Below are positions 51,286 through 60,201 of a stretch of DNA of 64,000 nt, piece by piece. Every line of letters starts with the position of its first letter. The stretch's first letter is position 1. The DNA lies in the NCBI GenBank assembly GCA_011170375.1, contig DUEV01000002.1:1-64000 (forward strand). The letters run 5' to 3'. The stretch comes from Dehalococcoidia bacterium. GTDB lineage: Bacteria; Chloroflexota; Dehalococcoidia; Dehalococcoidales; Fen-1064. The notes below the pieces were generated by a model. The model worked only from the letters and a program-made list of their open reading frames with translations. It searched no databases and was not told where the DNA came from. The position numbers were made by a program, and so were the translations under genes.

Positions 51286-51430
51286 GCCTTTAGAGAAAGT
51301 TAATTAAAATGGGCGATAGCCAGGGTGGCAAGCAGAAAATTGCCTAACGTCGTGGTTAGAAACAGACCTTTCGCTGAAACGGTAACTAGAGATACCTGCG
51401 TCTTATCTTATCGCCTAGAGAAAATAGGCT

Positions 51431-51523
51431 TTACTTAAGGTGGGCTGCGAGTATACCGTTGACTTCTCTCCGTAACTGGTCAGCACTGAAAGGTTTAACA
51501 ATGTAACGGGCTTTGGTCCTTGC
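51431..51523 (-). pseudogene. Response-regulator receiver domain remnant
   Basis: On the minus strand the frame reads KARYIVKPFSADQLRREVNG and ends AAHLK before TAA (51433-51431). This is the C-terminal end of a receiver domain with its conserved Lys-Pro. The phosphorylation half is missing, so it is a fragment. Confidence 0.65.
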
Positions 51524-51601
51524 CCAGATGAAGAACCGTTATATCCAGCGAATAAGACAACTAGAGGGAATGATTAAGCATATCAATATCTTAGCGAACC
51601 C

Positions 51602-51640
51602 CCGAGTGGGGACAGCCTTGGCAGCACTGTCCCCACTCGG
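51602..51640. repeat. Perfect 14-bp inverted repeat
   Basis: CCGAGTGGGGACAG (51602-51615) pairs perfectly with CTGTCCCCACTCGG (51627-51640) around an 11-nt loop; ATTTATT follows on the plus strand. It may be a terminator for a vanished gene or an end of a small mobile element. Confidence 0.75.
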
Positions 51641-51704
51641 ATTTATTCGCGCTTGTCAGGAGTATCAGTAATAAGGTAGATTAATCACTAGTAATCTACT
51701 ATCT

Positions 51705-52310
51705 CTAATAGCCTAGTGTCTGATATTCACCGGCTATCTCTGCTTCTCCAGCTAAGGTATAGACACCCGGTGCTACCTCTAACTTGTAAAGTGTCGCCAT
51801 CCAATCACCACTGGCGGTAACGAAACTACTACCGTCGCGGCCTACCACAGCAAACTGCCCACTGTCAACGACATTGTCAAATATTATTCCATCTGTCATC
51901 ATCTGGTAGACACCCGTCAAGGTAGCCCGGTAGGTACCAAATAATGTGCCTGCGCCATCAGATAAGTTGACAATAATTATGGCCCAGGCGCTACCAGCAA
52001 ACGTGCCTGCTCCTGTTTCATCGGGAGGAGTCAGCCTTATGATGGAGTTATGGCTCACACCCAGTGTCGCCCCATCCATGGAGTCCCAGTCGGCATATAC
52101 GAACTGGCCCTGGATTTTCTCGCCTCGGGTTACAATAGTCAACCCATATTGAGTCGACGTACCAGGATCCACCACCGCTACCTCAGCGACAGCAGTAAAT
52201 GTCGTTGACGAGCATTTCACTGCTTCCGTGTTGGCTACAGCCGTCCCTGGCACCGCCATAGTCAGGAATAAGGACAAGACCAACCCAATAATTAGCAACC
52301 GCTTTTTCAT
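51705..52310 (-). CDS. Secreted protein of unknown function
   Basis: A 201-aa protein with a clear signal peptide (KKRLLIIGLVLSLFLTMAVPGTAVA) and a beta-rich mature part of about 175 residues with low charge. Repeated motifs such as GTYRATLTGVYQMMTDG suggest a beta-barrel or sandwich. I do not recognise the family. AGGAGGGTTT site precedes ATG. Isolated between gene remnants and the prepilin peptidase. Confidence 0.75.
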   Translation of the reverse strand: MKKRLLIIGLVLSLFLTMAVPGTAVANTEAVKCSSTTFTAVAEVAVVDPGTSTQYGLTIVTRGEKIQGQFVYADWDSMDGATLGVSHNSIIRLTPPDETGAGTFAGSAWAIIIVNLSDGAGTLFGTYRATLTGVYQMMTDGIIFDNVVDSGQFAVVGRDGSSFVTASGDWMATLYKLEVAPGVYTLAGEAEIAGEYQTLGY

Positions 52311-52447
52311 CTTATTAAACCCTCCTCTTTTGTTCGTTCCAGCACACCGAGTGTGTGCTTGTGCTGCAAATTATATACGCAACCCTATACTAATGCACGC
52401 CCTTTTTTAGTTGACCTGACACACAAAAACCTGCAAAATAGAGCAAC

Positions 52448-53275
52448 ATGGACATTGCTCTGATTATCGCCTTCATTCTGCTGGGTGCTATTGTCGGTAG
52501 CTTTCTCAATGTCTGTATTGACCGCCTACCACTGGGGAAGTCAATAGTCAGCCCCCCATCTTACTGTGATGCCTGCCAGCGCCGTCTGGCACCTGTTGAC
52601 CTTATTCCTGTGATTAGTTACCTGTGGCTGCGCCGCCGCTGCCGTTCCTGTGGAGCACTGATACCCTCGCGCGTCTTCTGGATAGAAGTAGGCACTGGCG
52701 CCCTCTTCGGCTTCCTCTACTGGTACTACATGGTACACCCAACAACTCCTGAGACAGTACAACTGGTCATTACCATTTTCTACTCCTGCATTTTCATCAT
52801 TATTCTGGGTATCGACCTTGAGCACCAGCTCATCCTCAACCGGATTGTCTACCCGACAGCAATAGTAGCCCTTGTGCTCGATATTTCTCTACACCAGCCA
52901 GAGCTCCTTATATCAGCCCCACCCGCATTCCTGTCCCTGCCGGATGTCGCTGCCCGCACTGTTACCGGCATCACCGGTGGTGCCACCGGCTTTGTCCTAC
53001 TCCTGATACCAGTTCTCATTTTTCAAGGCGGCATGGGTTGGGGAGATATTAAGATGGCAGGCTTGATTGGTCTAATTGTCGGTTTCCCGGTGGTCTTTGT
53101 TGCCGTCATTGGAGCGATAATTGTCGGTGGGCTAGTAGGCGGGTTTCTCCTTCTGTTCAAGATAAGGGGGCGGAAGGATGCCATTCCCTTCGGTCCGTAC
53201 CTCTCATTAGCAACCATAGTAGCTATGCTTTTCGGGAACGATATCCTCAACTGGTATCTGGGGCTATTTCCGTAG
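52448..53275 (+). CDS. pilD: Type IV prepilin peptidase (A24 family)
   Basis: A 275-aa polytopic membrane protease/methylase. The N-terminal methylase part has GSFLNVCIDRLPLGKSIVSPPS and the zinc-binding pairs CDAC and CRSC. The catalytic Asp residues are in LGIDLEHQLILNR and GGMGWGDIKMAGLIG. It trims class III signal peptides of pilins or secretion pseudopilins. No pilin genes are beside it. Confidence 0.95.
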   Translation: MDIALIIAFILLGAIVGSFLNVCIDRLPLGKSIVSPPSYCDACQRRLAPVDLIPVISYLWLRRRCRSCGALIPSRVFWIEVGTGALFGFLYWYYMVHPTTPETVQLVITIFYSCIFIIILGIDLEHQLILNRIVYPTAIVALVLDISLHQPELLISAPPAFLSLPDVAARTVTGITGGATGFVLLLIPVLIFQGGMGWGDIKMAGLIGLIVGFPVVFVAVIGAIIVGGLVGGFLLLFKIRGRKDAIPFGPYLSLATIVAMLFGNDILNWYLGLFP

Positions 53276-53288
53276 TCGGACAAGAGTA

Positions 53289-54425
53289 ATGAAGATAGTT
53301 ATTGCCCCGCAGGGTTTCAAAGGAAGTCTCTCTGCCCGTGAGGTAGCTGATGCCATGGCACGTGGCATCCGGCTTGCCCTTCCAGATACCGATCTGACAC
53401 TGGTACCTATGGCCGATGGCGGTGAGGGTACGGTCAATGTGCTGGTATCGGCCACCAACGGTAGATTCTTCACTAATGAAGTAATCGGGCCGCTAGGTGA
53501 AAGGACAGTTGCAACTTGGGGTATCTTGGGTAACAGGACTACCGCTGTCATCGAAATGGCAGCTGCATCCGGGCTTGTCTTGGTAACACCCGACAGTTTA
53601 AATCCGATGGTTACCACTACCTACGGCACGGGCGAGCTTATCCGGGCAACCCTTGACGCTGATTGTCGTCAATTGATTATTGGAATCGGAGGTAGCGCCA
53701 CTAATGACGGCGGTTCTGGCATGGCCCAGGCGCTCGGGGTGAGATTACTAGATGATGAAGGAAATGAGCTTCCGTGGGGTGGGGCAGCCCTGAACCGCCT
53801 GAGACAGATAGATATTTCAGGATTGGACACACGGCTTACAGCGTGCAAAGTCACAGTGGCATGTGATGTGACCAATCCACTCTGTGGGGAAGAGGGTGCA
53901 TCCTGGGTCTATGGCCCACAGAAAGGGGCTACCAAGGACATGTGTCAGCAACTGGACAAAGCCCTGACTAACTACGCCACTGTAATCAAGCAAGACCTCG
54001 GTATTGACATTAGTGACATGCCTGGGGGTGGGGCAGCCGGTGGTCTGGGCGCCGGTCTGGTAGCCTTCCTCGGAGCCGAAATGAGGCCGGGGATAGACAT
54101 CATCTGTGAGGCCACGGGGCTGTCCGAGCATCTCAAAGGAGCGTCGCTTGTTTTTACCGGAGAAGGCAGGATAGACAAGCAAACCACGTTTGGTAAGACG
54201 GTAACTGGTGTTGCTGCACGGGCGAAGGCAGCTGGCATCCCGGTGGTAGCCATCACAGGGGAGCTCACTATCAATAACAAGGACCTCAACCAGCATGGCA
54301 TTGACGCCGCCCTGAGTATTGCGCCGGGTCCCATCGGCCTGGAGGAATCCTTCAACGAGGTCGATAAGTTAATTACTGAGGCCACAGAACGAGCCCTACG
54401 TTTAATTTTAATAGAGCCCAGATAG
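53289..54425 (+). CDS. glxK: Glycerate kinase (GarK/GlxK type)
   Basis: A 378-aa enzyme that phosphorylates glycerate to 2- or 3-phosphoglycerate. Signatures: VIAPQGFKGSLSAREVADAMARG, PMADGGEGTV, GIGGSATNDGGSGMAQALG, LGAGLVAFLGAEMRPGID and FTGEGRIDKQTTFGK. The gene lies 13 bp after the prepilin peptidase. A stand-alone metabolic gene linking glycerate to glycolysis. Confidence 0.96.
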   Translation: MKIVIAPQGFKGSLSAREVADAMARGIRLALPDTDLTLVPMADGGEGTVNVLVSATNGRFFTNEVIGPLGERTVATWGILGNRTTAVIEMAAASGLVLVTPDSLNPMVTTTYGTGELIRATLDADCRQLIIGIGGSATNDGGSGMAQALGVRLLDDEGNELPWGGAALNRLRQIDISGLDTRLTACKVTVACDVTNPLCGEEGASWVYGPQKGATKDMCQQLDKALTNYATVIKQDLGIDISDMPGGGAAGGLGAGLVAFLGAEMRPGIDIICEATGLSEHLKGASLVFTGEGRIDKQTTFGKTVTGVAARAKAAGIPVVAITGELTINNKDLNQHGIDAALSIAPGPIGLEESFNEVDKLITEATERALRLILIEPR

Positions 54426-54640
54426 GATTGGGCCCTCAGAAATTAACAATCATACCACTACTCAATACATGCAGTTGTAGATTCGATCCCTGCCAATGAA
54501 AAGGGTCGGGCTTGGGCTTTCTATAAGAGCGACACTAGACGTAGCACCAACATGTGTTACAATAAAAGAGAGGACACAGGCCTATTGCTGACTCGTTCGG
54601 GGTTTGGCAGTGGCTATTGTTGGTTGGAGTAGAAGGCATA

Positions 54641-55762
54641 ATGCTACGAGGCAGCATTCCCCTTGGCAGGTTATTTGGCATATCAATAAGGCTGAACTAT
54701 ACCTGGTTTATTATCTTCGCACTGGTAACATGGTCACTGAGTGCCGATTACTACCCACTGGCATTCGATGAATGGAGTTGGTCTACCTCACTCATCGCTG
54801 GCATTATAACCAGCCTGTTATTCTTTGGTTCCGTCCTAGCGCACGAGCTGATGCATAGCATTGTCGCTCAGAAACTCGGCATTACAGTGCCCTCGATTAC
54901 GCTGTTCATTTTTGGTGGCGTCGCCCAGATTAGCGAAGAACCGAAAACACCCAAGGATGAATTGCGTATTGCTCTCGCCGGTCCCCTGACCAGTATAGCC
55001 CTCGGCTTCGTCTTCTGGGCGATATTATACTGGCTTGGGCCGCACTCTCAGTTTATCGAAGGAGTCAGTTGGTGGCTCTGCTGGATCAACCTGTCCCTTG
55101 CAGTCTTCAACCTCATCCCCGGCTTTCCCCTGGACGGCGGACGTGTCCTCAGGTCAGTTCTATGGTGGCGTAACCAGAACCTGCGCCGAGCAACTAAAAT
55201 TGCCTCCAACATTGGCAGGGGAGTAGGCTACCTCTTCATCTTCGGCGGGATATTTCTTATCTTCCAAGGTCTCTGGATAAACGGACTCTTACTGGCCCTC
55301 ATTGGTTGGTTTCTCGAAAATACCGCTCAGGGTAGCTACCAACAGGTCGCCCTGCTTGATATGCTGTACGGTCACACTGCTCAAGAAGTAATGATACGAG
55401 ACTGCCCAGCAATAAATCCAGAACTCACTGTTGACACGTTAGTAAATGAGCATGCCCTGACCACTGGCCGCCGTTGTTTTCCTGTAACGACCGATGGTCG
55501 TGTTTCAGGCCTAATCACATTGCATGATATCAGGGCAATTCCCCGCCCTCTCTGGGCAACGAAAAAGGTAAGCGATGTAATGACACCGTTCGCAAACCTG
55601 AAATCGGTCTCACCCGATGATGAACTCTCTACCGTCCTCAGAGTCCTCACTGAAGAAGATATCAACCAGGTGCTCGTAGTAAACAACGGGGATATCGCTG
55701 GCATCATCGGTCGAGACAACCTTCTTTCCTTTATCAAGTTGCGTGGTGAACTTGGTGCCTAG
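54641..55762 (+). CDS. Site-2 protease family protein with tandem CBS domains
   Basis: A ~373-aa intramembrane zinc protease. HELMH in the second helix region supplies zinc ligands; the distal ligand lies in GFPLDGGRVLRS. Four to six hydrophobic helices precede a pair of CBS domains (~240-370: DCPAINPELTVDTLVNEH and TPFANLKSVSPDDELSTVL). CBS pairs bind adenine nucleotides and may gate the protease. ATG 54641 is chosen because it gives the family N-terminus (GSIPLGRLFGISI) and has GGAG/AAGG upstream; a TTG at 54617 is possible. Substrate unknown. Confidence 0.92.
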   Translation: MLRGSIPLGRLFGISIRLNYTWFIIFALVTWSLSADYYPLAFDEWSWSTSLIAGIITSLLFFGSVLAHELMHSIVAQKLGITVPSITLFIFGGVAQISEEPKTPKDELRIALAGPLTSIALGFVFWAILYWLGPHSQFIEGVSWWLCWINLSLAVFNLIPGFPLDGGRVLRSVLWWRNQNLRRATKIASNIGRGVGYLFIFGGIFLIFQGLWINGLLLALIGWFLENTAQGSYQQVALLDMLYGHTAQEVMIRDCPAINPELTVDTLVNEHALTTGRRCFPVTTDGRVSGLITLHDIRAIPRPLWATKKVSDVMTPFANLKSVSPDDELSTVLRVLTEEDINQVLVVNNGDIAGIIGRDNLLSFIKLRGELGA

Positions 55763-55806
55763 CAGTAAAGTGGACAGGACAATCTTATCCGAAAGGAGAG
55801 GATTAC

Positions 55807-56568
55807 ATTATACCTCTGAACTACAAACAGATTTCACCTGAGCTCGCCAGTCAGTTCCGACTGGTCATGGCTGATGTCGATGGAACACTCACGGATGAAG
55901 ACGGCTCCGAGAGTCCCGCTGCCTGTAAAACGGTGCGTCGACTAGAGCAATGCGGTATCACCGTGGGCTTCGTATCAGGTCGGCACCTATCCAATCTGGA
56001 AGCCCTGGCACAACAACTTGAAATCAGCGGACCTATAATCGCCGAAAATGGTGCTGTCGCTAAGCTGACACCTGACGGCGAAATCCTGGACCTCGGCTAT
56101 TCCCGAGAGCCGGCCCTCAAAGAACTGAACAGACTCAAGCAGCTTTTCCCCGGAGCCATCAGGGAACGGGAAGACAATGCCGAGCGCCTTGTTGATGTGG
56201 TTTTCTTTATTGACGGTGTCGCCCACTCAGTCGTGCGGGAACAACTGGGAGACATACAGTACTACGACTCCGGCTATGTTCTACACCTGATGGAGAGGGG
56301 TATCAGTAAGGGAAGGACTCTATTGAGGCTGCTTAATGAAATGGGTTACCAGGACTTGTCACCAACTGAGACGTTAGTAATCGGTGATTCTCCCACTGAT
56401 ATCTCCCTATTCGAACTTTTCCCCTACAGTGTCCTGATACCCAACCCTAGGCTCACGGACACACAGCGACGGGCAGTTGAAAGGGTAGCCAGGTATGTAA
56501 GCGACCTTTTCTGTGGCGATGGCTTTGCCGAGGTGGCTATCCATATTGCTATGGCGCGTGGTTGCTGA
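55807..56568 (+). CDS. HAD-family phosphatase, probable ATT start
   Basis: A HAD (type IIB) phosphatase. DVDGTLTDEDG is motif I, SGRHLSNLEAL motif II, KGRTLLRLL supplies the Lys, and VIGDSPTDISLFELF is motif IV. Substrates may be sugar phosphates or phosphoglycolate. The first ATG (55867) lies inside the fold with no ribosome site near it. In-frame codons extend upstream as PLNYKQISPELASQFRLV, which is homologous-looking N-terminal sequence. An ideal AAGGAG (55793-55798) lies eight bases before an in-frame ATT at 55807, so I take ATT (or ATA 55810, CTG 55816) as start. Confidence 0.85.
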   Translation: MIPLNYKQISPELASQFRLVMADVDGTLTDEDGSESPAACKTVRRLEQCGITVGFVSGRHLSNLEALAQQLEISGPIIAENGAVAKLTPDGEILDLGYSREPALKELNRLKQLFPGAIREREDNAERLVDVVFFIDGVAHSVVREQLGDIQYYDSGYVLHLMERGISKGRTLLRLLNEMGYQDLSPTETLVIGDSPTDISLFELFPYSVLIPNPRLTDTQRRAVERVARYVSDLFCGDGFAEVAIHIAMARGC

Positions 56569-56633
56569 TACGAACCACACCACCAAGCACAACTACCTGC
56601 GGACTTAATTATCTAAATAGCTTGTCAGAGAAA

Positions 56634-57758
56634 CTACGCGCCAGTCAGCAATTTTGCCAGCCGCCGCCGGTGATGGGCAGGGTCACCCAAATAGTGGTAC
56701 AAACTCCGGGATGCCCTCGTGTGGAAGCTCGCAGGATGGTCTTTTGCATAACTGATGCCACTAAACACCCGATGTGCCAGAGTGGCTGCCTCCCAGTAAG
56801 CTGCGCTGGTGACAGCCTTGGCCATGTGAACACTTTCAGCAGCCTGCCTATCCGTATCGAGCTTCCAGAGGCACTCGTAGGTAGTCCAGCGGGCTGCGTC
56901 AAGCTGATTTACCATCTCGATAATCATGTCCTGAACCCGTTGGAAACGACCAATCAGCTGTCCGAACTGCACCCTGGTACGACTGTACTGGATAGTCATG
57001 TCTACCAGTGCCTGGCAGCCGCCTACTTTGTAGGCGCAGAGTACCGGTATTGACCGGGTAATAGCGCTTTCCAGAGCCTGCCAGTTATTTACACTTTCCC
57101 CGAGTAAAGACGACGGCGGCACTTTAACCGAGTCCAGCTTCACCTCAAAGGTCTGACCGGCCAGATAACCGGGCAAGCGGGTCACCGCCAGACCTTCCGA
57201 ATCCCTGTCCACCAGAAAGAGACCTATTCCATTGTCAGTACCAGCGACCACGATAAAATCAGTAACTGCTCCGGCATCATAAACAAACAGCTTAACACCG
57301 TTGAGGGTAAAGCTATCATTATCGCGACTGGCTTTTGCCTGAATTGCTTCCGGCTCCCAGCTAAAGTCAGGTTCGGTTAGTGCCAAAGTCACCACCCGCG
57401 TGCCATCGGCAATGGCCGGTAAGACCAATCGCTTCTGTTCTTCAGTACCAGCCTCTATGATGATTGAGCTGCCCAGTATACTTGATGAGAAGAGTGGCCC
57501 CGGAAGAGGGCCAGTACCCAGAACCTCCAGCAAAACCCCGACGCTGGTCAGTGTATTCCCGGTGCCGCCGTATTCCTCTGGGATTATTACACCTGTCCAT
57601 CCCAGCCCGGCCATCTTCCGCCAAAGCTCCGTGGTGCAGCCGGTATCAGTGTTCTGGAGGTTTTGCACAACCTCCTTGGAAGCATCACGTCGCATGAAGT
57701 CCTGTGCTGTCTTCTTCAGCATTTCTTCATTCTCAGAAAGACCCAGGTCCAATTTCAT
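56634..57758 (-). CDS. Acyl-CoA dehydrogenase
   Basis: A ~374-aa acyl-CoA dehydrogenase-like flavoprotein of the ACAD10/FadE-type smaller subunits. Blocks: LSENEEMLKKTAQDFMRRDA, IPEEYGGTGNTLTSVGVLLEVLG, LALTEPDFSWEPEAIQ, and RVQFGQLIGRFQRVQDMIIEMV. The C-terminus has HRVFSGISYAKDHPASFHTRAS. Start ATG 57758 has GGAGG eight bases upstream. It pairs with the larger acyl-CoA dehydrogenase immediately upstream (38 bp); such pairs form heteromers acting on bulky acyl-CoAs in steroid degraders, but the substrate here is unknown. Confidence 0.92.
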   Translation of the reverse strand: MKLDLGLSENEEMLKKTAQDFMRRDASKEVVQNLQNTDTGCTTELWRKMAGLGWTGVIIPEEYGGTGNTLTSVGVLLEVLGTGPLPGPLFSSSILGSSIIIEAGTEEQKRLVLPAIADGTRVVTLALTEPDFSWEPEAIQAKASRDNDSFTLNGVKLFVYDAGAVTDFIVVAGTDNGIGLFLVDRDSEGLAVTRLPGYLAGQTFEVKLDSVKVPPSSLLGESVNNWQALESAITRSIPVLCAYKVGGCQALVDMTIQYSRTRVQFGQLIGRFQRVQDMIIEMVNQLDAARWTTYECLWKLDTDRQAAESVHMAKAVTSAAYWEAATLAHRVFSGISYAKDHPASFHTRASRSLYHYLGDPAHHRRRLAKLLTGA

Positions 57759-57796
57759 CCTACTTACCTCCATGTCTAAGGAGCGACTTTAGCTGT

Positions 57797-59044
57797 CTAC
57801 CTGCGAGGCTCACGGCCGATGGCTAAAGCGCGTGAGATGATTATCTTCTGCGCCTCAGGAGTACCCGCCGGGGCGAAGCAAAGGCCAGCCCGCTGCACTA
57901 CCTCGAAAATGTCCTCCGCCAGTGACCATTCAGTGCTCTCAATAAGAGTATATGGCCCGAGCACCCTGGCCAGACTCTCAACCAGTTCACCGCCGATTAT
58001 CTTGGTATAGAGGCCCAATTGCGGGCCGACATAAGGGGCACGCTGACCACTATCGGCTATCCAGGCGTTACGCAGTCCCCACAACCTTACTATTTCGCTT
58101 CTAACAAAGATATCGACAACACTTTCAAGCAATTGCGCGTTTTCTCTAAGTCGTTTCTGTATCGTCGGGTTGCTGCGGCATTGTTCAATAAAACGCTTCA
58201 CCGCCGTGTTCTCCAGTGGTATAGCCGCCTGGCCACCGCCATGCTCAACATCAAGGGTGGCTGTGGTTACACGCCAGCCGTCCCTGTCTCCTCCTATCAG
58301 AAAGGACTCATGAACTCGGACATCGTCAAAGAAGACCTGATGCTTGATTGCCGGTGACGAGTCCGCAGTCGGTCCATTCACCTGGGCTAAGGTACCGGAG
58401 ACGAACAGTGGTAATGGGTTAATGGTAACACCCGGCAGGTCGGCTGGAGCTAGGAACATCGCCAGGTTTTCGTGACGGGGAGCTTCACGGTCGCTGCGTG
58501 TGAGCAGTAGAAACTGGTTTGGCGGTGCATAGATGCCACCGACGAAAATCTTACTGCCATTAACTATGAAGTACTCCCCCTCTTTCTCGTGCCTCAGGGC
58601 ATCGGTCTGCTGATTAGCTTCATCAGTACCGGCCTCCGGTTCCGTAAAGAGCTGCCAGGTGGTGACTTCACCACAGAAAATAGGCGGCAAAAAGCGCTGT
58701 TTCTGCTCATCGGTGCCCAGAGCCAGTATTGGTCCAACTGCTAACCTCGCCGAGTCATAAAAGGGTAGATAGCCTACTCCAATCTTTTCAAACTCTCGCT
58801 GAATAACAAAGCGGTGGTCCGCATCAAGCCCACCACCGCCATACTCTGGAGGATATCCAGCATAGAGCCAGCCTTTTTGGCCAAGACGTCGTCCTATTTC
58901 GCGCCGGAGCTCCCACTGCTCACGGGTTTTCTTCAGTGGGTCTCGAAAATTTACCAGGCCATCGGGAATATTCTCTTTAATCCATTCCCGCACCTCTTCA
59001 GCAAAACTCTCCTGCTCCTCGGTATACTCCAGAGAGAAGTCCAT
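57797..59044 (-). CDS. Acyl-CoA dehydrogenase, large partner
   Basis: A 415-aa acyl-CoA dehydrogenase. Blocks: YTEEQESFAEEVREWIKENIP, YPPEYGGGGLDADHRFVIQREFEKIGVGYLPF, QLFTEPEAGTDEANQQTDA and NGSKIFVGG. The C-terminus reads GPYTLIESTEWSLAEDIFEVVQRAG, without the usual EGT base motif at the end. The partner is at 56634-57758. The start ATG 59044 follows GGGGAGGT. Confidence 0.93.
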   Translation of the reverse strand: MDFSLEYTEEQESFAEEVREWIKENIPDGLVNFRDPLKKTREQWELRREIGRRLGQKGWLYAGYPPEYGGGGLDADHRFVIQREFEKIGVGYLPFYDSARLAVGPILALGTDEQKQRFLPPIFCGEVTTWQLFTEPEAGTDEANQQTDALRHEKEGEYFIVNGSKIFVGGIYAPPNQFLLLTRSDREAPRHENLAMFLAPADLPGVTINPLPLFVSGTLAQVNGPTADSSPAIKHQVFFDDVRVHESFLIGGDRDGWRVTTATLDVEHGGGQAAIPLENTAVKRFIEQCRSNPTIQKRLRENAQLLESVVDIFVRSEIVRLWGLRNAWIADSGQRAPYVGPQLGLYTKIIGGELVESLARVLGPYTLIESTEWSLAEDIFEVVQRAGLCFAPAGTPEAQKIIISRALAIGREPRR

Positions 59045-59284
59045 TATTATACCTCCCCAGTTAGTTCTAAATAACTCCGCTTTGTGACAGCACGTCGCAC
59101 TATTCTATCTCTTGTAACCACACAAATCAAATTGTGTCCGACAAGGACTTAGGAAAGCAATAATCGCAGGAGCAGAACCGAAGAAAATGTGGTGCAGAAA
59201 ATACTGCCAAAAGTGAGGATGGAACTATGTACTAAGAAGATACGGTTTCTTCACAAGGAAGAATTAGAATGGGGCAGACAAACT

Positions 59285-59683
59285 CTAGTTTACAGAGCGT
59301 CGCCGACGCTGGAGTACAGGGGTACGTAGTTTGGTACGGACTCGGTCTACGAGTTCAGCCCAGTCAAACGGCTTAGTCATGTATCCGTCAGCGCCCGCGG
59401 CCATCGCGCGACGTTGGTATGATGGTTCATCCCTGGCTGTGACCAGGATTACCGGGATATTGGAGCTTTGACGAATGAACTGAAGAACTCCAAACCCATC
59501 CAGGCCGGGCATTCCTATGTCAAGCACCGCCGCGTCAGGCTGACTTCCCTCGAATGCTCTCAGAGCAGCTAGGCCATCATTGGCCGTAACAACCTCAAAC
59601 CCCTCCAGCCCGAAGCTGACCTTAAGCAGCTTCAGTAGCTGCTCCTCGTCATCGGCCACCAGGATTGTCGGGTATTTCTTCAC
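59285..59683 (-). CDS. Single-domain response regulator
   Basis: A 132-aa CheY-like receiver: acidic pair VADDEEQ, phosphoacceptor Asp in VLDIGMPGLDG, Thr in LVTARDE and Lys in MTKPFDW. A basic tail (RTPVLQRRRRSVN) follows the domain and there is no output domain. The sensor kinase is not visible in the window. A small unknown protein gene lies just upstream on the same strand. Confidence 0.93.
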   Translation of the reverse strand: MKKYPTILVADDEEQLLKLLKVSFGLEGFEVVTANDGLAALRAFEGSQPDAAVLDIGMPGLDGFGVLQFIRQSSNIPVILVTARDEPSYQRRAMAAGADGYMTKPFDWAELVDRVRTKLRTPVLQRRRRSVN

Positions 59684-59721
59684 TTCGTCCAGTCTCCTCC
59701 TCAGAAACTCTGGTGCAAATG

Positions 59722-60000
59722 TCAGTTTATGACAATCTGCCGCCTAGTGACCTCACGCAGCGGAAGAAGAAACAGCCAGTCAGTCTCATCAATGACATTA
59801 GCTGTCCCTCCCGTCTCTATCAGACCATGCCGCACATCGTATATCAGCATCTCATCAATCGGAGAGAGCCGGGCCATCTGCCAACGAATATGGTATTGGA
59901 GAAAGCACCTCATGCCTTCGTAGTGCTCGATGAGCCCTTCCAGCCACCCTCTCCAATTATTAGAGACACTACCGTCCCAACTGTCCCAGGCAGCATTCAT
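59722..60000 (-). CDS. Small hypothetical protein
   Basis: A 92-residue frame with many Trp (AWDSWDGSVSNNWRGW) and no recognised domain. ATG 60000 is preceded by AGGG at about 10 bases. It lies 38 bp upstream of the response regulator on the same strand. It could be a real short gene or a chance frame; codon use does not decide. Confidence 0.4.
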   Translation of the reverse strand: MNAAWDSWDGSVSNNWRGWLEGLIEHYEGMRCFLQYHIRWQMARLSPIDEMLIYDVRHGLIETGGTANVIDETDWLFLLPLREVTRRQIVIN

Positions 60001-60201
60001 ATTGCCAAACCCTGTACATTTCTACGTGACATAGCGTTTCCCAAGCTGTCACAGCAGTTTCAGCGTAAGGCAGATGGGCAAAATAAAGACTAAAGAATCA
60101 GTGGTATTTTCTAAAGATTCCCTAAAACTTACGGGGGGAAAAGGAAGAAGGACACATGAGTGCCCTTCGATAGCTCCATTTTGTCCTGCACAGGGGTGGC
60201 T

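Noticed and set aside
51528-51671. 47-codon frame with a CsoR-like start (RYIQRIRQLEGMIKHI)
   Set aside because: The similarity is short, the metal/thiol Cys residues are absent and the frame runs through the 14-bp hairpin. It may be a remnant but cannot be supported.
54470-54540. tRNA-like T-arm (TAGATTCGATCCCTGCC)
   Set aside because: No acceptor, D or anticodon arms can be paired with it.
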